Below, in pieces: positions 26,901 to 34,723 of a DNA stretch of 64,000 bases. The position numbers and the translations under genes were made by a program. Source of the DNA: Methylomarinum sp965277025 (GTDB lineage Bacteria; Pseudomonadota; Gammaproteobacteria; Methylococcales; Methylomonadaceae); the NCBI GenBank assembly GCA_965277025.1, contig OZ255706.1, positions 1,550,001 to 1,614,000 on the forward strand, read 5' to 3'. Below the pieces are notes generated by a model that was not told where the DNA came from, made no database searches, and saw only the letters and a program-made list of their open reading frames with translations. Positions within the stretch are counted from its first letter, which is position 1. Each line of letters starts with the position of its first letter.

Positions 26901-27211
26901 TAATCAGCCTGAAAGCAGGCGGCGTCGGGCTGAACCTGACCGAAGCCGACACTGTGATCATCTACGATCCGTGGTGGAATCCGGCCGTGGAAAGCCAGGC
27001 GGCGGACCGGGTGTATCGCATCGGCCAGGACAAGGCTGTGTTTGTCTATAAACTGATTACCGAAAACACGGTGGAAGAAAAGATTCTGGCCTTGCAGGAG
27101 AGAAAACGGGCGCTGGCCGATGGCGTGTATCGTCAGGGCAAAAGCGGTGACAAGTTTGAATTGACCACAGAAGATTTGAACGAGTTGTTTCAACCTGTCT
27201 CGAAAGAGTGA
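23924..27211 (+). CDS. SWIM zinc-finger SNF2-type helicase
   Basis: A 1095-residue SF2 ATPase. An N-terminal SWIM zinc finger has the C-x-C...C-x-H pattern at residues 82, 84, 90 and 92 (NCSCPVGFNCKHVVAV). A long middle region is followed by the SNF2 helicase core: Walker A ADDMGLGKTVQTL near residue 655, DEAH in LILDEAHIIKNP near 750, SLTGTPMENHLGELW, and the C-terminal helicase domain with LISLKAGGVGLNLTEAD, DPWWNPAVESQA and DRVYRIGQ. The start is a GTG with AAGG nine bases upstream. It resembles HepA/RapA-related and SNF2-SWIM proteins. The cellular role is unknown; chromatin-like or transcription-complex remodelling is the family theme. It appears intact. Confidence 0.92.
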   Translation: MREIDWLEEIHRDVSETTFQRGRQYFEQGRVKQLSVADLDEGNKSRQVMIISASVKGSGRNMYKQKVGLLEDSGAGAIAGNCSCPVGFNCKHVVAVLFAFQQGMETKVEQTAQPNDASLRWLDELDDSERDGDLVVDEKFIAYVLNADKAGHAQLEVFKTRFKKDGTGLIKGNHYYLDDLAERLEYRYSDDVQVMPVDIEIAQSLAAQIGYSGYYRSEATLKGFLGYRALMLALETGRLFWKSHQTGKRLGQGAPRPLNLSWEEEAGKGFKLQVALQPEAGFILTDPPLYVDGDRGELGEIEQNSFSAKQLEKLLKAPQVPEQVADEFSKRLLVEHPHLTLPPPKPLDIDEIKDAPLTPQLHIFAERGKEGLLHAMRMRFEYAGLEVSALDFEPVSVITQGDKVLRVFRDEDAEYKAISRLEDYGFSYVRLDARPDLFCVVARQSMLERAEVWNSFMENTVPELEQDGWRISVDDSFQLQFEEVEHWDAQIEQSDNDWFDMRFDITVNGQSMPLLPLITPLLEHFDLENLPETVTIPLDEQRFIRLPSAQLKPFLEILLELFDSIQFDDDGVGKISRYNAAALADMEEHCYGLFSLQGADELIETGRKLKNFNGIQPVPPSPNLNAELRPYQQTGLNWLQFLREYRFAGILADDMGLGKTVQTLAHLQLEKASGRMQKPCLIVAPTSLMSNWRREAERFTPDLKVLILQGAERKQKFKDIESHDLVLTTYPLLPRDEAVLLEHEYYYLILDEAHIIKNPKAQASRIVRKIQSEHRLSLTGTPMENHLGELWAQFDFLLPGFLGNQTDFTRLYRTPIEKHGDAVKRERLAKRVKPFMLRRTKQEVVDELPEKTEIVRSVPLYDKQAALYESIRIAMEEKVRKAIAEKGLARSHIMILDALLKLRQTCCDPRILSLKQAQKIHQSAKLDLLLEMLDEMLDEGRRVLVFSQFTKMLAVIEKQLKAKKIGYTKLTGQTRKRDEAIEQFKNGSVDVFLISLKAGGVGLNLTEADTVIIYDPWWNPAVESQAADRVYRIGQDKAVFVYKLITENTVEEKILALQERKRALADGVYRQGKSGDKFELTTEDLNELFQPVSKE

Positions 27212-27323
27212 TGATATAGTTTGTTTAAGCCAGTCGCGTGTTTTGAGAAATTCGCTGGTTTAAGATAAAGCATAGCGTATCAGGCAAAAATCTGGATAGG
27301 TTTTTCGGTTAGATTTTTATGGC

Positions 27324-27351
27324 TTGACAAATAGTATTTATAGTATACGAT
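27324..27351 (+). promoter_or_regulatory. Sigma70-type promoter ahead of the hairpin RNA / NYN gene
   Basis: TTGACA (27324-27329) and TACGAT (27346-27351) separated by 16 bases, with an AT-rich spacer. Transcription would begin near 27358 and read into the hairpin/terminator at 27365-27424, then towards the NYN gene that originally lay directly downstream, before the IS4 insertion. Confidence 0.6.
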
Positions 27352-27357
27352 AGCTTT

Positions 27358-27425
27358 TATACACAACCCAGAGCACTACGCATACCAAAATAATTGCTGG
27401 TATGCCGAACCTCTGGGTTTTTTTA
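27358..27425 (+). ncRNA. Short structured RNA ending in an intrinsic terminator
   Basis: The outer stem is AACCCAGAG (27365-27373) with CTCTGGGTT (27411-27419), followed by a T run (27418-27424). Inside it a second perfect stem, GCATACCA (27380-27387) with TGGTATGC (27398-27405), closes a ten-base loop. Directly downstream of a good promoter this would yield an RNA of about 65 nucleotides, or an attenuator for the NYN gene. The helicase stop is 150 bases upstream, so a simple terminator for that gene is an alternative. Confidence 0.5.
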
Positions 27426-28400
27426 TGTCTGTATAAGGAAGAGATATCTCTGTACATGACAAAAAATATTAAAAGCTGGCGTAGCTCGTTGAAATGTAAT
27501 TGAATACCGCATTTTGTTTTAGCGAATATGAATAACGGGACATTACAAATCAACGAGCTGACCGTCATATTAACTGAGCACTTTCAATGGAACAAGGCAA
27601 GAATCGTTTGTTTTGTGGGAATGTTAATTGCTTTGATGGCAGTTAGCACGGTCAATCTGGCCCAGCTCGCCGTATTCTTTCCCAGTCGGGCAAAAATTTC
27701 CTCACGATATCGACGGATGCAACGATTTTTCAGTGACCATTGGCTGGATTACAATGAAGTCGCTCATTTCATCATGAAACTGTTTGGTTTCACTGATCAG
27801 GATTACTATCTGACGTTAGACAGGACGAACTGGAAGTGGGGTAAAACCAATATTAATCTGCTGGTGCTTGCCGTGGTTTATCGGGGTGCCGCCATTCCTG
27901 TGTATTGGTTGCCTTTAAACAAGCGGGGCAACTCTAATACGAAGGAACGTATAGCGCTGATGAAACGCTTTATTGCGCAGTTTGGCCGACATCACATCAA
28001 AGGTCTTTTGGCTGATCGGGAGTTTATTGGAGACGAATGGATGGGCTGGTTGTTTGAGCAAGAGATTCCCTTTTATATCCGTATTCGCAACAACGCCTGG
28101 ACAACCAATGCCCAAGGCCAGCGAATACGCGTAGAGCGTTTGTTTTATGGGCTTAAGCCGGGTAGCACACGACACCTCTCAACAGCGCGCTATTTGGGAA
28201 ATTGTTCAATTTATCTCAGTGGGTTACGGCTGAGTGATGGTGAGTTATTAATCATCGTCTGTCAGCATTTGAACCCTGATGCGATTAAAATTTATGGCTT
28301 GCGTTGGGAAATCGAAACGCTTTTCGGCTGTTTAAAAGGACGGGGATTCAAACTTGAGGAAACGCGTGTAGTCGGTTATCTTCGGATCAAAAAATTGTTA

Positions 28401-29525
28401 TAGAAGTTACGCATTGACAACAGATCGAAATTTTGGGTTTAAATGATTCATATTTGGCATAAAGGTGTCGATAAACGAAGCCATAACATCGTTGAATAAA
28501 TTCCGCTGTACGCTATAGCAATTATTAATCACGTCTGCAAAGCTCAATTTTTGTAATTGAACAAAGCCACAAATTGCAGAAAAAATATGATTATTTATTG
28601 CTCTTTTAGTGCGAACCTGGAACCGCTCAATATTACACACCTGCTTTATTGCCCGATGATATTGCTCAATCTGCCAATGCCTATCATGTTGTTCGGTAAA
28701 TGCTTTCTTGTCAAAAACAGCGGTTTTTTCTTCATCAGGTAGTGAACTTATGTAATGGCGAACTTGTTCTTTCAAGGTCGTCCGAAATAATTTCACATAC
28801 CCAAAATTTTTGAGCCAAACCATTAAGCCGTCTTCCGGGATTTCTAATTGCCTGACTTGAACCCATGAACCTTTTTCAACAGAGACTAATCGATTACCTT
28901 CCACTGCAAAGAATAATCCTGTCTGATGATTTCTTGTCAATTTAAGATTATCCACGCAACTGTACCAGCTATCTCCTGTTACAAAACCAGGTTCCAGTCC
29001 CCAAGCTAATACTTCGGTCAGCATGTCTTGAAAATAGTCATTTTTTGTCTTTCCTTCCGCCTTATCGACCACCCGGAAATTCAGTGGTTGGTGTTTTCCT
29101 TGAATGTCTGTGTAGTACAACGTGACAAGATTGATTCCCTTGACTGCTCTATGATGTTTTCCCGACCAAAAATAACTGACAAATGCCATATATTGGCTAT
29201 AAGGTTTATCAAGAACACTATCGTCAACACTCAAGGTTCCGCCCTTTAAATTCAGGCTTGCGCTGGCTTCATTGTATAAATCTCGCCCAGTGTAATGCTC
29301 CCGATTTAGAAATCGATTTACGCTATCATGTGATATTGACATGACTTCTCCTAATCGTCGACAACCAGCTTGTTTCGGCTCACTTAATAAAAAACCCATA
29401 TACATGGGTAATGTACAGCAGGCTGTTGAGGGGCGTGTTATTTCTCTTATCAAGGTTTGCCTTGCATTGACTTTGGGATTTTTTAAACCCATAGTTTAAC
29501 ATTGCCTGTCAATGCGTAACTTCTA
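28401..29525 (-). mobile_element. IS701-like element, copy B (1125 bp), intact
   Basis: Ends TAGAAGTTACGCATTGACA and its complement. The 5-bp duplication is TGTTA (28396-28400 and 29526-29530). It lies inside the IS4 transposase gene. The transposase frame is complete. Confidence 0.94.
28407..29492 (-). CDS. IS701-like DDE transposase (copy B)
   Basis: A 361-residue intact protein starting MGLKNPKVNARQTLI. Catalytic positions are inferred in SVDDSVLDK, TGDSWYSC and WQIEQYHRAIKQ. It differs from copies C to E by a few substitutions and, like copy A, has QAGCRRL rather than QASCRRL. Confidence 0.92.
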   Translation of the reverse strand: MGLKNPKVNARQTLIREITRPSTACCTLPMYMGFLLSEPKQAGCRRLGEVMSISHDSVNRFLNREHYTGRDLYNEASASLNLKGGTLSVDDSVLDKPYSQYMAFVSYFWSGKHHRAVKGINLVTLYYTDIQGKHQPLNFRVVDKAEGKTKNDYFQDMLTEVLAWGLEPGFVTGDSWYSCVDNLKLTRNHQTGLFFAVEGNRLVSVEKGSWVQVRQLEIPEDGLMVWLKNFGYVKLFRTTLKEQVRHYISSLPDEEKTAVFDKKAFTEQHDRHWQIEQYHRAIKQVCNIERFQVRTKRAINNHIFSAICGFVQLQKLSFADVINNCYSVQRNLFNDVMASFIDTFMPNMNHLNPKFRSVVNA

Positions 29526-29806
29526 TGTTAGTACTTCCCGTTATTGCTTTCTGTTGGTCACATAAAGCAGGCGAATGGAAACATGATTGCGAGTTACCAA
29601 TAAAAACCAAAACACATCAGCGGCTCGCGCAAAGCCTGTTTCGATATGGATTAGATTGTATCCGCTCAACGTTGTTTAATGTCTTATCTCAATCAAAAAG
29701 GATGATTAGAAAAGTGATTGCTCTTTTGCAACCCATACCTTTTGTCACTGGAATACATGAGACTCATTTGTCATAAGTTAATTTTTGTCATGTACAGAGA
29801 AGAGAT

Positions 29807-30493
29807 ATGAAAACTGCGATTCTTGTTGATGGTTCTTTCTATCTGCACCGGCATCATGCTTTCTTTGGTAAGGAAAATTCATCTGATCCAGTAAAAGTCG
29901 CTACCGATCTCTGGACTCATTGTGTAAAGCACATAGAAAAAAATTCTGATGAATACTTATATCGTATCTTTTTTTACGATTGCCCGCCCATTGAAAAAAA
30001 ATTGCATCACCCGCTAACAAACAGACCCATTGACTTATCAAAATCACCTACGGCTGTTTTCAGAAACTCGTTTCATAAGGAATTGATAAAAAAGCGAAAA
30101 GTTGCATTACGTCTTGGCTATTTAGATGACAAAAATGGTCGCTGGAAAATTAAAGATCCTAAAATTGAGAGAAAAGTTATTTCTGGCATCCACTCAACTA
30201 CACAATTATCAGAAGAGGATTATATATTTCACGCGGTTCAGAAAGAGGTTGATATGAAAATAGGTCTTGATATTGCTTCTTTGGCATATAAAAAATTGGT
30301 TGATCGTATTGTTTTGATTGCCGGAGATAGTGATTTTGTGCCGGCTGCAAAATTTGCCAGAAGAGAAGGGATTGAATTTATACTCGACCCAATGAAAAAG
30401 CATATTAGAGAAGACTTGCAAGAACATATTGATGGTTTAAAAACTACATTGCCCATTAAACAGTTCAATAACCGTATTCTTTCAAACAGTTAA
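29807..30493 (+). CDS. NYN-domain (PIN-like) protein
   Basis: A 228-residue protein of the NYN / DUF88 type, a PIN-like predicted RNase fold. The N-terminal AILVDGSFYLHRH carries the first acidic metal ligand. KEVDMKIGLDIASLAY holds the conserved D-K-x-x-D-x-x-x-A pattern, and VLIAGDSDFVPAAKFARREG gives the GDSDF motif, so all expected acidic residues are present. The gene originally followed a promoter and a small hairpin RNA (27324-27425). An IS4 element now separates them. The substrate and biological role are unknown; RNA cleavage is the family expectation. Confidence 0.85.
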   Translation: MKTAILVDGSFYLHRHHAFFGKENSSDPVKVATDLWTHCVKHIEKNSDEYLYRIFFYDCPPIEKKLHHPLTNRPIDLSKSPTAVFRNSFHKELIKKRKVALRLGYLDDKNGRWKIKDPKIERKVISGIHSTTQLSEEDYIFHAVQKEVDMKIGLDIASLAYKKLVDRIVLIAGDSDFVPAAKFARREGIEFILDPMKKHIREDLQEHIDGLKTTLPIKQFNNRILSNS

Positions 30494-30521
30494 ACGCAAT
30501 GCCTGGTTACGTTAGGTGCTA

Positions 30522-31769
30522 TCACTGCCCCAACACTCGCGCAACCGCATCCTGCCAGAAATCCAGTGGTTCCACCACCGGTTGCGGGCAACTGTCGTAG
30601 CCCTGATATTCGATGCCTTTGAAGACATCTTCTTTCAGCCATCGATAAGCCTCGGGCGAGCTGACTTTAAGTCGCTCTGGGATAAGAATATATTGGGCGA
30701 ACAATTCGGCCAGTTTTTCCTGAATACGGCCGTTATAGCGGCCTTCGTTGACTTCCCATAAATATTCAAAGGCTTCGAACCATTTGGATGGCCATAGGGC
30801 CAGTTTTGCCTGGCGGATTTTCTGGCTGGTTGCGCTGTCGGTAGAGATCTTTCGATACCAGTAAAAAAAATATAACTCGTCTTCACCGTTCCAGAAGTGG
30901 AAATTATCGATGGTGTGGGCAATTTCATGTACCAGAATAGGCAGTCTGAAATCAACCAGGTATTTTATATTGATGTCGCGATATAAATTGCCATCTTTGG
31001 CTTTATCAAACGCTTGGGGGGTGAATATTATCAGATTCTGGCCGCTGAAAACCTGGGCGACGGTTTCTTGCTGATAGCCAGTGCCTGGCACCATCATCAG
31101 CGGTTTTGTCTGGTCGGTCCAGGTGCTGGTGGCATAATCTTCAGGAAATGCGTCGAGGATCAGGCTTTGAATCCGGATGGGGATATCTTTCAGTTGTTGC
31201 CGCAGGTGTTCGTTGGGTTTGGCGCGGCTGATTTCATGGCGTAAAAAGGGCGGAATCTTGCGAATGCCTTTTTCAAATACGCGGATATGATCATCGTTAA
31301 AACGAGGGGTTGAATAATCATCGCTGTGTTTGATAATCAATTTGGTGTCATAAAACAGCGCCAATACTCTTAATGCCGCTTCTTCGCTGTCCCAATAATG
31401 ATTGAGAATACAGCGCAGTGGCTCGGTGTGTGTATGACATTGTTGTTCATATTCAGCCAGATCGGCCAGGTGAGAAGGGTGACTGTGATCTGTCAAAACC
31501 TGGACGGAATATTTTAATAAATCAGGGTTGTTGCGTTGATAAAACAGGATGACTCGTTCCAGTTCGGCAGGTCTGAAATAGCCTTGTTCATGCGTCGTAC
31601 AAATCAGGCTGTTATCAGTGGACAGGGTGAAAAAACGATTCTGGAATAATGGTTCCGCTTTGTCGTCGACAGCGTTAGAAAGCAGAGGAAAGCCAAAGAG
31701 AATAACGAAAAATGCCTGTAAACGGATCAGTTTGACGGAAAAATACAATGATACGATAAGGCTTTTCAT
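30522..31769 (-). CDS. Secreted HExxH zinc metallopeptidase-like protein
   Basis: A 415-residue protein with an N-terminal hydrophobic signal (LQAFFVILFGFPLLSNA). The zinc motif HEIAHTID (VHEIAHTIDNFHFW) is followed about 60 residues later by the acidic helix EKLAELFAQYILIPERL. This combination resembles anthrax-lethal-factor-like (ATLF) metallopeptidases. It starts two bases after the bamD stop on the same strand, so it is probably co-transcribed with bamD and acts in the periplasm or outside. The substrate is unknown. Peptidase activity is inferred from the motif only. Confidence 0.75.
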   Translation of the reverse strand: MKSLIVSLYFSVKLIRLQAFFVILFGFPLLSNAVDDKAEPLFQNRFFTLSTDNSLICTTHEQGYFRPAELERVILFYQRNNPDLLKYSVQVLTDHSHPSHLADLAEYEQQCHTHTEPLRCILNHYWDSEEAALRVLALFYDTKLIIKHSDDYSTPRFNDDHIRVFEKGIRKIPPFLRHEISRAKPNEHLRQQLKDIPIRIQSLILDAFPEDYATSTWTDQTKPLMMVPGTGYQQETVAQVFSGQNLIIFTPQAFDKAKDGNLYRDINIKYLVDFRLPILVHEIAHTIDNFHFWNGEDELYFFYWYRKISTDSATSQKIRQAKLALWPSKWFEAFEYLWEVNEGRYNGRIQEKLAELFAQYILIPERLKVSSPEAYRWLKEDVFKGIEYQGYDSCPQPVVEPLDFWQDAVARVLGQ

Positions 31770-31771
31770 TT

Positions 31772-32611
31772 TTACTCATCCAGCCCGGTCCAGTCCCAGA
31801 ACGTATGCAGAAAGGTGCGGTGGCCTTGTTTCACCTTTGGTGGGCCATCGGGATAATTTTGCTCGTAAACATGTTTGACGTCTTCGGCCAAATCGGTCAG
31901 TTGGAGTTTGTCGTAGGCTTTTTGCAAAATAAGCAGCGCATAAGGAACGGCCGGTGTACGCTGATAATTCTCCACTACATTGGCGGCGCGGTCGGCTGCG
32001 GCAATATAAGCCCGGCGTTTCATATAGAAACGGGCGATATGGATTTCATGCTGGGCGATATTATTGCGTAAGGAGATCATACGTTGTTTGGCGTCAGGAA
32101 TATATTTGCTGTTTGGAAAACGGCGAATCAATTCTGCAAAGTTTTGATAAGCAACCATGGCGTCACTCAAGTCCCGCTGGCTACGGTCGGTGGGTAAAAA
32201 ACGGTCCAGAAAGCCAATGCTGCGGTTGTAATTGACCAGGCCTTTCAAATAATAGGCATAATCGACATTCGGATTGCGCGGGTGCAATTTGATAAAACGT
32301 TCGGCAGCGGCAATGGTGGCTTCCGGATTGTCGTTTTTAAAATAAGCGTAAGCGACATCCAGCTGTGTCTGTGCGGCATATTTTCCGAATGGATAACGGG
32401 TCTCCAGGGCTTCATACAGCTTGATGGCATGCTGGTAGTTACCGGCTTTCATTTCCTCATGCGCTTTTTCATAGAACTTCTTGGCGTCCCAGCCGCTATA
32501 ATCGCTGCTGTCTTCGGTTTCGCCGGAACCTAAGGATTTTAATGTCTCACAACCGGGTAGAGCGAGCGTAATGGTTAACAGAAGCAGAGTTTTTAGCAAA
32601 ATAAATCGCAT
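31772..32611 (-). CDS. bamD: Outer-membrane assembly lipoprotein BamD
   Basis: BamD is the essential lipoprotein partner of BamA in outer-membrane protein insertion. The open frame reaches 32665, but the ATG at 32611 gives a proper lipoprotein signal, MRFILLKTLLLLTITLALPGC, with the lipobox LPGC. TPR-like repeats follow (FYEKAHEEMKAGNYQHAIKLY, TQLDVAYAYFKNDNP, YKLRGL-like YYLKGLVNYNR). The 279 residues are slightly longer than E. coli BamD. It is divergent from rluD, the usual arrangement. Confidence 0.94.
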   Translation of the reverse strand: MRFILLKTLLLLTITLALPGCETLKSLGSGETEDSSDYSGWDAKKFYEKAHEEMKAGNYQHAIKLYEALETRYPFGKYAAQTQLDVAYAYFKNDNPEATIAAAERFIKLHPRNPNVDYAYYLKGLVNYNRSIGFLDRFLPTDRSQRDLSDAMVAYQNFAELIRRFPNSKYIPDAKQRMISLRNNIAQHEIHIARFYMKRRAYIAAADRAANVVENYQRTPAVPYALLILQKAYDKLQLTDLAEDVKHVYEQNYPDGPPKVKQGHRTFLHTFWDWTGLDE

Positions 32612-32802
32612 AGAGATAGGCACACGTTGTAAGATAGACGGTTTTGTAACTACTCGGCTCAACACTGAAATCGACCCTCTTTAGGTTCAATACAGGTCGT
32701 TTAGCGATGCAAACTCAGGTTTTTTAGCCTGATCAGACTGATTTCAGCGGCAACCAGAGTAGTGATACAGTTTTTAAATTTTATACTATTTTAGACGATA
32801 AC

Positions 32803-32929
32803 CGTTAAGGAAATGCTGAACAAATCATCCATGATTTGTCAGCGACCGCAAAGTACAAATATGATTTGCGCTTTGTTCACAAAATCCCTGTGTTCAAAGA
32901 AATCGCAAATAAATCAGCGTTTCCTTAAG
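32803..32929. repeat. Hairpin-row intergenic repeat, copy 5 (internally deleted)
   Basis: Runs from GTTAAGGAAATGCTGAACAAATC to AATCAGCGTTTCCTTAAG between bamD and rluD. The terminal inverted repeats are well kept, but the central AGCTTGCAGCT hairpin is missing, so the unit is about 125 bp. The remaining bases up to rluD (32930-33062) hold no recognised gene. Confidence 0.8.
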
Positions 32930-33062
32930 AATGGTGGGTTTGCCGTCAGGTATCGACCGTAGGCGATGGCCGTTCCGCCCGGCGGGTGATGAATTTTCGC
33001 CAGTGGATGCGGTAATTAAACTCGCCAAATCGCTAAAGAGTATAACGTAAGTCAGGAAAACC

Positions 33063-34007
33063 ATGGCGATTTTGACAGAGAAAGTCCCGGAATCATTAGC
33101 CGGAAAGCGTTTGGACCAGTGTCTGGCAGAATTATTTGCTGATTATTCGCGCAGTAAATTACAAAGCTGGATCAAGGCAGGCAAGGTTCAGGTTAACGGC
33201 AAACAGATGAAGCCCAAAGACAAGCTTGAAGGCGGTGAAATCATCGAACTGGATGCCGAGCCGGAAGCGGTTATTGAAACAAAGGCAGAAGATATCCCGC
33301 TGCAGATTGTGTATGAAGATGATGAGATTTTGATTATTAACAAGCCCGCCGGTTTGGTCGTGCACCCTGCAGCGGGTAACTGGAACGGTACTTTGGTCAA
33401 TGCCTTGTTGAACCATGAGCCTCAGTTGAATACATTACCCCGGGCGGGCATTGTCCATCGTCTGGACAAGGAAACCAGCGGTTTGTTAATGGTGGCGAAA
33501 AGCTTGAAAGCGCATCACAGCTTGACCTGCCAGTTACAGGAACGGAGTATCAGCCGTGAATATCTGGCGCTGGTCAAAGGTTGGATGACAGCGGGTGGAA
33601 CAGTCGATGCGCCGATTGGCCGGCACCCTGTCGACCGTAAGCGCTATGCTGTGCGAGACGATGGCAAACCGGCGGTAACGCATTATCGCCTGGAACAACG
33701 TTTTGCTAAGTTTACCTTGATTCGCGTCAAGCTGGAAACCGGGCGCACCCATCAGATTCGGGTACATATGGCCTATATTAAATATCCATTGGTGGGTGAT
33801 CCTGTTTATGGCGGACGATTCCAGCTTCCAGCCGATTGTAGCGAGGCGCTGGAACTGGCGTTGCGAGGATTTAAACGACAAGCATTGCACGCGACACGCT
33901 TGGGGTTGGTGCATCCTGAAACGGGTGAATATATGGAATGGGAGCAGCCCATGCCAGAAGATATGCAGCATTTGCTTGAAGTCTTGCAGCAAGATGCAGT
34001 GGATTGA
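33063..34007 (+). CDS. rluD: 23S rRNA pseudouridine synthase RluD
   Basis: RluD isomerises three uridines of helix 69 in 23S rRNA. The 314 residues match the family. An N-terminal S4 domain (RLDQCLAELFADYSRSKLQSW) is followed by the catalytic domain with LVVHPAAGNW, the active-site HRLDKETSGLLMVAKS, and ETGRTHQIRVHMAYI. The 3' end overlaps pgeF by 14 bases. Confidence 0.95.
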   Translation: MAILTEKVPESLAGKRLDQCLAELFADYSRSKLQSWIKAGKVQVNGKQMKPKDKLEGGEIIELDAEPEAVIETKAEDIPLQIVYEDDEILIINKPAGLVVHPAAGNWNGTLVNALLNHEPQLNTLPRAGIVHRLDKETSGLLMVAKSLKAHHSLTCQLQERSISREYLALVKGWMTAGGTVDAPIGRHPVDRKRYAVRDDGKPAVTHYRLEQRFAKFTLIRVKLETGRTHQIRVHMAYIKYPLVGDPVYGGRFQLPADCSEALELALRGFKRQALHATRLGLVHPETGEYMEWEQPMPEDMQHLLEVLQQDAVD

Positions 34008-34722
34008 ACCGGACTGGCCAGTAGCCGCCAATATTCATGCGGCATGCACATTAAGACGTGGCGGCTTTAGCGACAGCCCCTATGACAGCCTGAACCCGGC
34101 GGACCATGTCGGTGACAATCCTGAGCGGGTAGCACAAAACCGAAAACTGATTTGCACAACCCTGAAGTTGCCGGCTGAACCTTATTGGTTGAATCAGGTG
34201 CATGGTGTTCAGGCGGTAAGGGCGCAAAAATATAGCCCAACCCAGACGATTTCGGCCGATGCCAGTTATACAGACCAGTCCGGCGTGGTATGCGCGGTAT
34301 TGACCGCAGATTGTTTGCCAATTCTGCTGGCGGATTGTCACGGTGAAACGGTTGCCGCGATTCATGCCGGCTGGCGTGGCTTGCTGGCGGGGGTGATTGA
34401 AAACACGCTGAATCAGCTGCCAGACAGCGGTTATTTTGCCTGGCTGGGTCCTGCCATTGGACCGGATTGTTTTGAAGTGGGGAAGGAAGTAAGAGAGGCC
34501 TTTCTCAAGCGTGATAACTTTTTTCACCGGGCTTTTCGTCAACAGGTAAACGATAAATTTTTGGCCGATATTTATCAACTGGCGCGGTTTTGTTTAAAAC
34601 AGCGAGGCATTGAACAGATTTATGGAGGTGATCGGTGTACGGTCACCGAACAGGATTGTTTTTTTTCGTATCGACGTGACGTTCAGACCGGACGGATGGC
34701 GACGTTAATCTGGAGAGATTGA
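33994..34722 (+). CDS. pgeF: PgeF/YfiH-type purine nucleoside phosphorylase (laccase-domain protein)
   Basis: The frame is open further upstream, but the ATG at 33994 (MQWIEPDWPVAANIHA) gives the normal family size of 242 residues and a small overlap with rluD. Family motifs are SLNPADHVGDNPERVAQNR, NQVHG, LTADCLPILLADCHG, AAIHAGWRGLLAGV and PAIGPDCFEVG. The conserved Cys and His residues form the metal site. Members were called polyphenol oxidases and are now linked to peptidoglycan editing and purine nucleoside cleavage. It is co-transcribed with rluD and the ZIP gene. Confidence 0.92.
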   Translation: MQWIEPDWPVAANIHAACTLRRGGFSDSPYDSLNPADHVGDNPERVAQNRKLICTTLKLPAEPYWLNQVHGVQAVRAQKYSPTQTISADASYTDQSGVVCAVLTADCLPILLADCHGETVAAIHAGWRGLLAGVIENTLNQLPDSGYFAWLGPAIGPDCFEVGKEVREAFLKRDNFFHRAFRQQVNDKFLADIYQLARFCLKQRGIEQIYGGDRCTVTEQDCFFSYRRDVQTGRMATLIWRD

Positions 34723-34723
34723 G

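Larger units (their letters stand above)
27528..29776 (+). pseudogene. IS4-family transposase, split by IS701-like copy B
   Basis: Joining 27528-28400 to 29531-29776 restores a 372-residue frame. The IS4 signature Y-2-R-3-E-6-K is seen in YGLRWEIETLFGCLK. The first aspartate is in TLDRTNWKWG and the second in LLADREFIGDEW. The C-terminal part after the nested IS reads LPVIAFCWSHKAGEWKHD. The interruption makes this transposase non-functional. Confidence 0.9.
27448..29799 (+). mobile_element. IS4-family element interrupted by IS701-like copy B
   Basis: Inverted ends are CTCTGTACATGACAAA and TTTGTCATGTACAGAG. The flanking duplication is AAGAGATAT (27439-27447 and 29800-29808). Without the nested element it would be about 1.2 kb. 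It sits immediately before the start codon of the NYN gene: the right copy of the target duplication contributes the first bases of the ATG at 29807. The insertion separates the NYN gene from its promoter and hairpin leader. Confidence 0.9.

Noticed and set aside
27338..27568. A 76-codon minus-strand frame between the helicase and the IS4 transposase
   Set aside because: It runs across the hairpin/terminator and the IS4 left end; no ribosome binding site and no family likeness.
27358..30493. A type III toxin-antitoxin locus (ToxIN-like) for the hairpin RNA and NYN gene
   Set aside because: No tandem RNA repeats precede the terminator and the protein is a NYN/PIN-like fold, not ToxN. Kept only as a possible RNA-nuclease pair.
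33806..34578. Minus-strand frames of 80 to 175 codons opposite rluD and pgeF
   Set aside because: Shadows of well-supported genes on the other strand.
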